From Methylotenera sp. UBA6020 (GTDB lineage: Bacteria > Pseudomonadota > Gammaproteobacteria > Burkholderiales > Methylophilaceae): 6,009 nt of DNA. Below, in pieces: positions 5,310 to 6,009 of this stretch. The notes below the pieces were generated by a model that had not been told where the DNA came from, searched no databases, and was given only the letters and a program-made list of their open reading frames with translations. Positions within the stretch are counted from its first letter, which is position 1, and each line of letters opens with the position of its first letter. The position numbers were made by a program, and so were the translations under genes. Where the stretch lies: the NCBI GenBank assembly GCA_002429455.1, contig DIZU01000075.1, forward strand, positions 1 through 6,009, written 5' to 3'.

Positions 5310-6009
5310 GGTGCTGATCTCCGTTCTGTCTAACCAGCTGCGCAATAAGATTGCGTACTCTAACCATCGTCTGGTTCAACTGGGTAATCACTTCTTCATA
5401 CTGAATACCATGCAAGCTATCGCCACGCCCTGCCGCATGATTGGCAACAGGACAAATAGCCGCATAACTAATGCCTAGTTCACGGGCAAGTGCAGCCTCT
5501 GGCATACCCGTCATGCCGACCATCGTGGCACCATCTCGTTCCAGACGATTGATTTCAGCCGCGGTTTCCAGGCGCGGGCCTTGCGTTGCAGCATAAATGC
5601 CATGGTTAATAAGCGGCTCGCCAATGCTGATGGCAGCCTGCTCCCATTTTGCACGCATATTGGGGCAATAAGGTTCAGTAAAATCAATATGCTTCACCGG
5701 CAGATCTACGCCATCATAAAAGCTGCTTTTCCGACCGGATGTAAAGTCAATAATTTGATGCGGCATGGCGATGACGCCAGGCGCCAAATCAGCGTGGATA
5801 CCGCCGACTGTGGCGACAGCTGCAATTGCCGTGACGCCTTGTAAGTGTAACGCTGATATATTGGCGCGATAATTCACCGCGTGCGGCGGAATGGTATGCC
5901 CATTACCGTGGCGAGCTAAAAAAATCACTTCGCGCCCAGCTATTTCGCCAAATATAAGTGGCTGTGATGGCTCACCATAAGGAGTACGCACAATTAAACG
6001 CTTAGTAAT
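5299..6009 (-). CDS. S-methyl-5'-thioinosine phosphorylase, 5' end beyond the window
   Basis: This PNP/UDP family phosphorylase, of the MTA phosphorylase branch, would split methylthioinosine with phosphate into hypoxanthine and methylthioribose-1-phosphate, salvaging by-products of polyamine and homoserine lactone synthesis. The visible 236 residues include RHGNGH with HAVNYRANI (about 33-51), PGVIAMPHQIIDFTSGR (77-93), TQGPRLET (142-149) and MVGMTGMPEAALA (163-175). At the purine site, where MTA phosphorylases carry an Asp-x-Asp (human ATDYD), this protein has N190-H-A192. Loss of both aspartates and gain of Asn fits a 6-oxopurine substrate, hence MTI rather than MTA. The frame is open through the right edge (ITKRLIVRTPYGEP), so the GTG at 5991 is not the start. 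About 15-20 residues, including the N-terminal phosphate-binding GG(T/S)G loop, should lie outside. It is the upstream partner of def. An MTA phosphorylase (mtnP) is the alternative. Confidence 0.88.
   Translation of the reverse strand: MTKRLIVRTPYGEPSQPLIFGEIAGREVIFLARHGNGHTIPPHAVNYRANISALHLQGVTAIAAVATVGGIHADLAPGVIAMPHQIIDFTSGRKSSFYDGVDLPVKHIDFTEPYCPNMRAKWEQAAISIGEPLINHGIYAATQGPRLETAAEINRLERDGATMVGMTGMPEAALARELGISYAAICPVANHAAGRGDSLHGIQYEEVITQLNQTMVRVRNLIAQLVRQNGDQHLGS
5319..5323 (-). promoter_or_regulatory. ribosome-binding site that sets the def TTG start
   Basis: CGGAG on the - strand (GGAG at 5322-5319) lies 9 bases ahead of the TTG at 5309. It falls inside the last codons of the phosphorylase gene, so ribosomes ending there at 5299 would pass over it. 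This is what favours the short def start over the one at 5345. Confidence 0.55.

Noticed and set aside
5343..5345. Longer def start at TTG 5345
   Set aside because: It would add residues not typical of the family, lies deep in the upstream gene and has no clear ribosome-binding site, whereas TTG 5309 has both the family N-terminus and GGAG.
5284..5844. Open frames on the + strand opposite def and the phosphorylase
   Set aside because: They are shadows of two strongly supported - strand genes and carry no family motif.

Overview
The window reads as ordinary chromosomal housekeeping DNA from a moderately AT-rich proteobacterium, most likely a betaproteobacterium. A Methylophilaceae-like methylotroph is my guess. 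The reasons are the map-glnD pair, the wording of the MetAP and GlnD proteins, a 6-oxopurine-type methylthioinosine phosphorylase, and fairly low GC for a betaproteobacterium. The placement comes from memory of the families, not from a search.

Layout, left to right. Positions 1-308 hold no convincing complete gene. There is a possible divergent gene start at the extreme left, a few short inverted repeats, and an extended -10 promoter just before map. On the + strand follow map (type I methionine aminopeptidase) and, 20 bp later, glnD (PII uridylyltransferase/uridylyl-removing enzyme), probably one transcript. glnD ends 36 bp from a convergent gene, with a hairpin in the gap.

Everything to the right is on the - strand. 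In transcription order it is: a 5'-truncated S-methyl-5'-thioinosine phosphorylase gene running off the right edge; def (peptide deformylase), overlapping that gene by 11 bp with a TTG start; a tRNA-Ser(UGA) gene with encoded CCA and a near-consensus promoter inside and just after the def 3' end; a terminator; a small cupin gene; another terminator; and a second small cupin gene paralogous to the first. Both cupins resemble Thermotoga TM1112 and lack the usual cupin metal-binding histidines.

Functionally, def and map encode the two successive enzymes of N-terminal methionine processing (deformylation, then Met removal), although they lie on opposite strands about 3.7 kb apart. The phosphorylase belongs to methylthioadenosine/methionine and purine salvage. 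GlnD is the nitrogen-status sensor that modifies PII. The cupins are of unknown function. I saw no mobile element, CRISPR array or defence system. The points most worth a second look are the cupin pair, the way tRNA-Ser and the cupins may share a promoter, and the overlapping TTG start of def.
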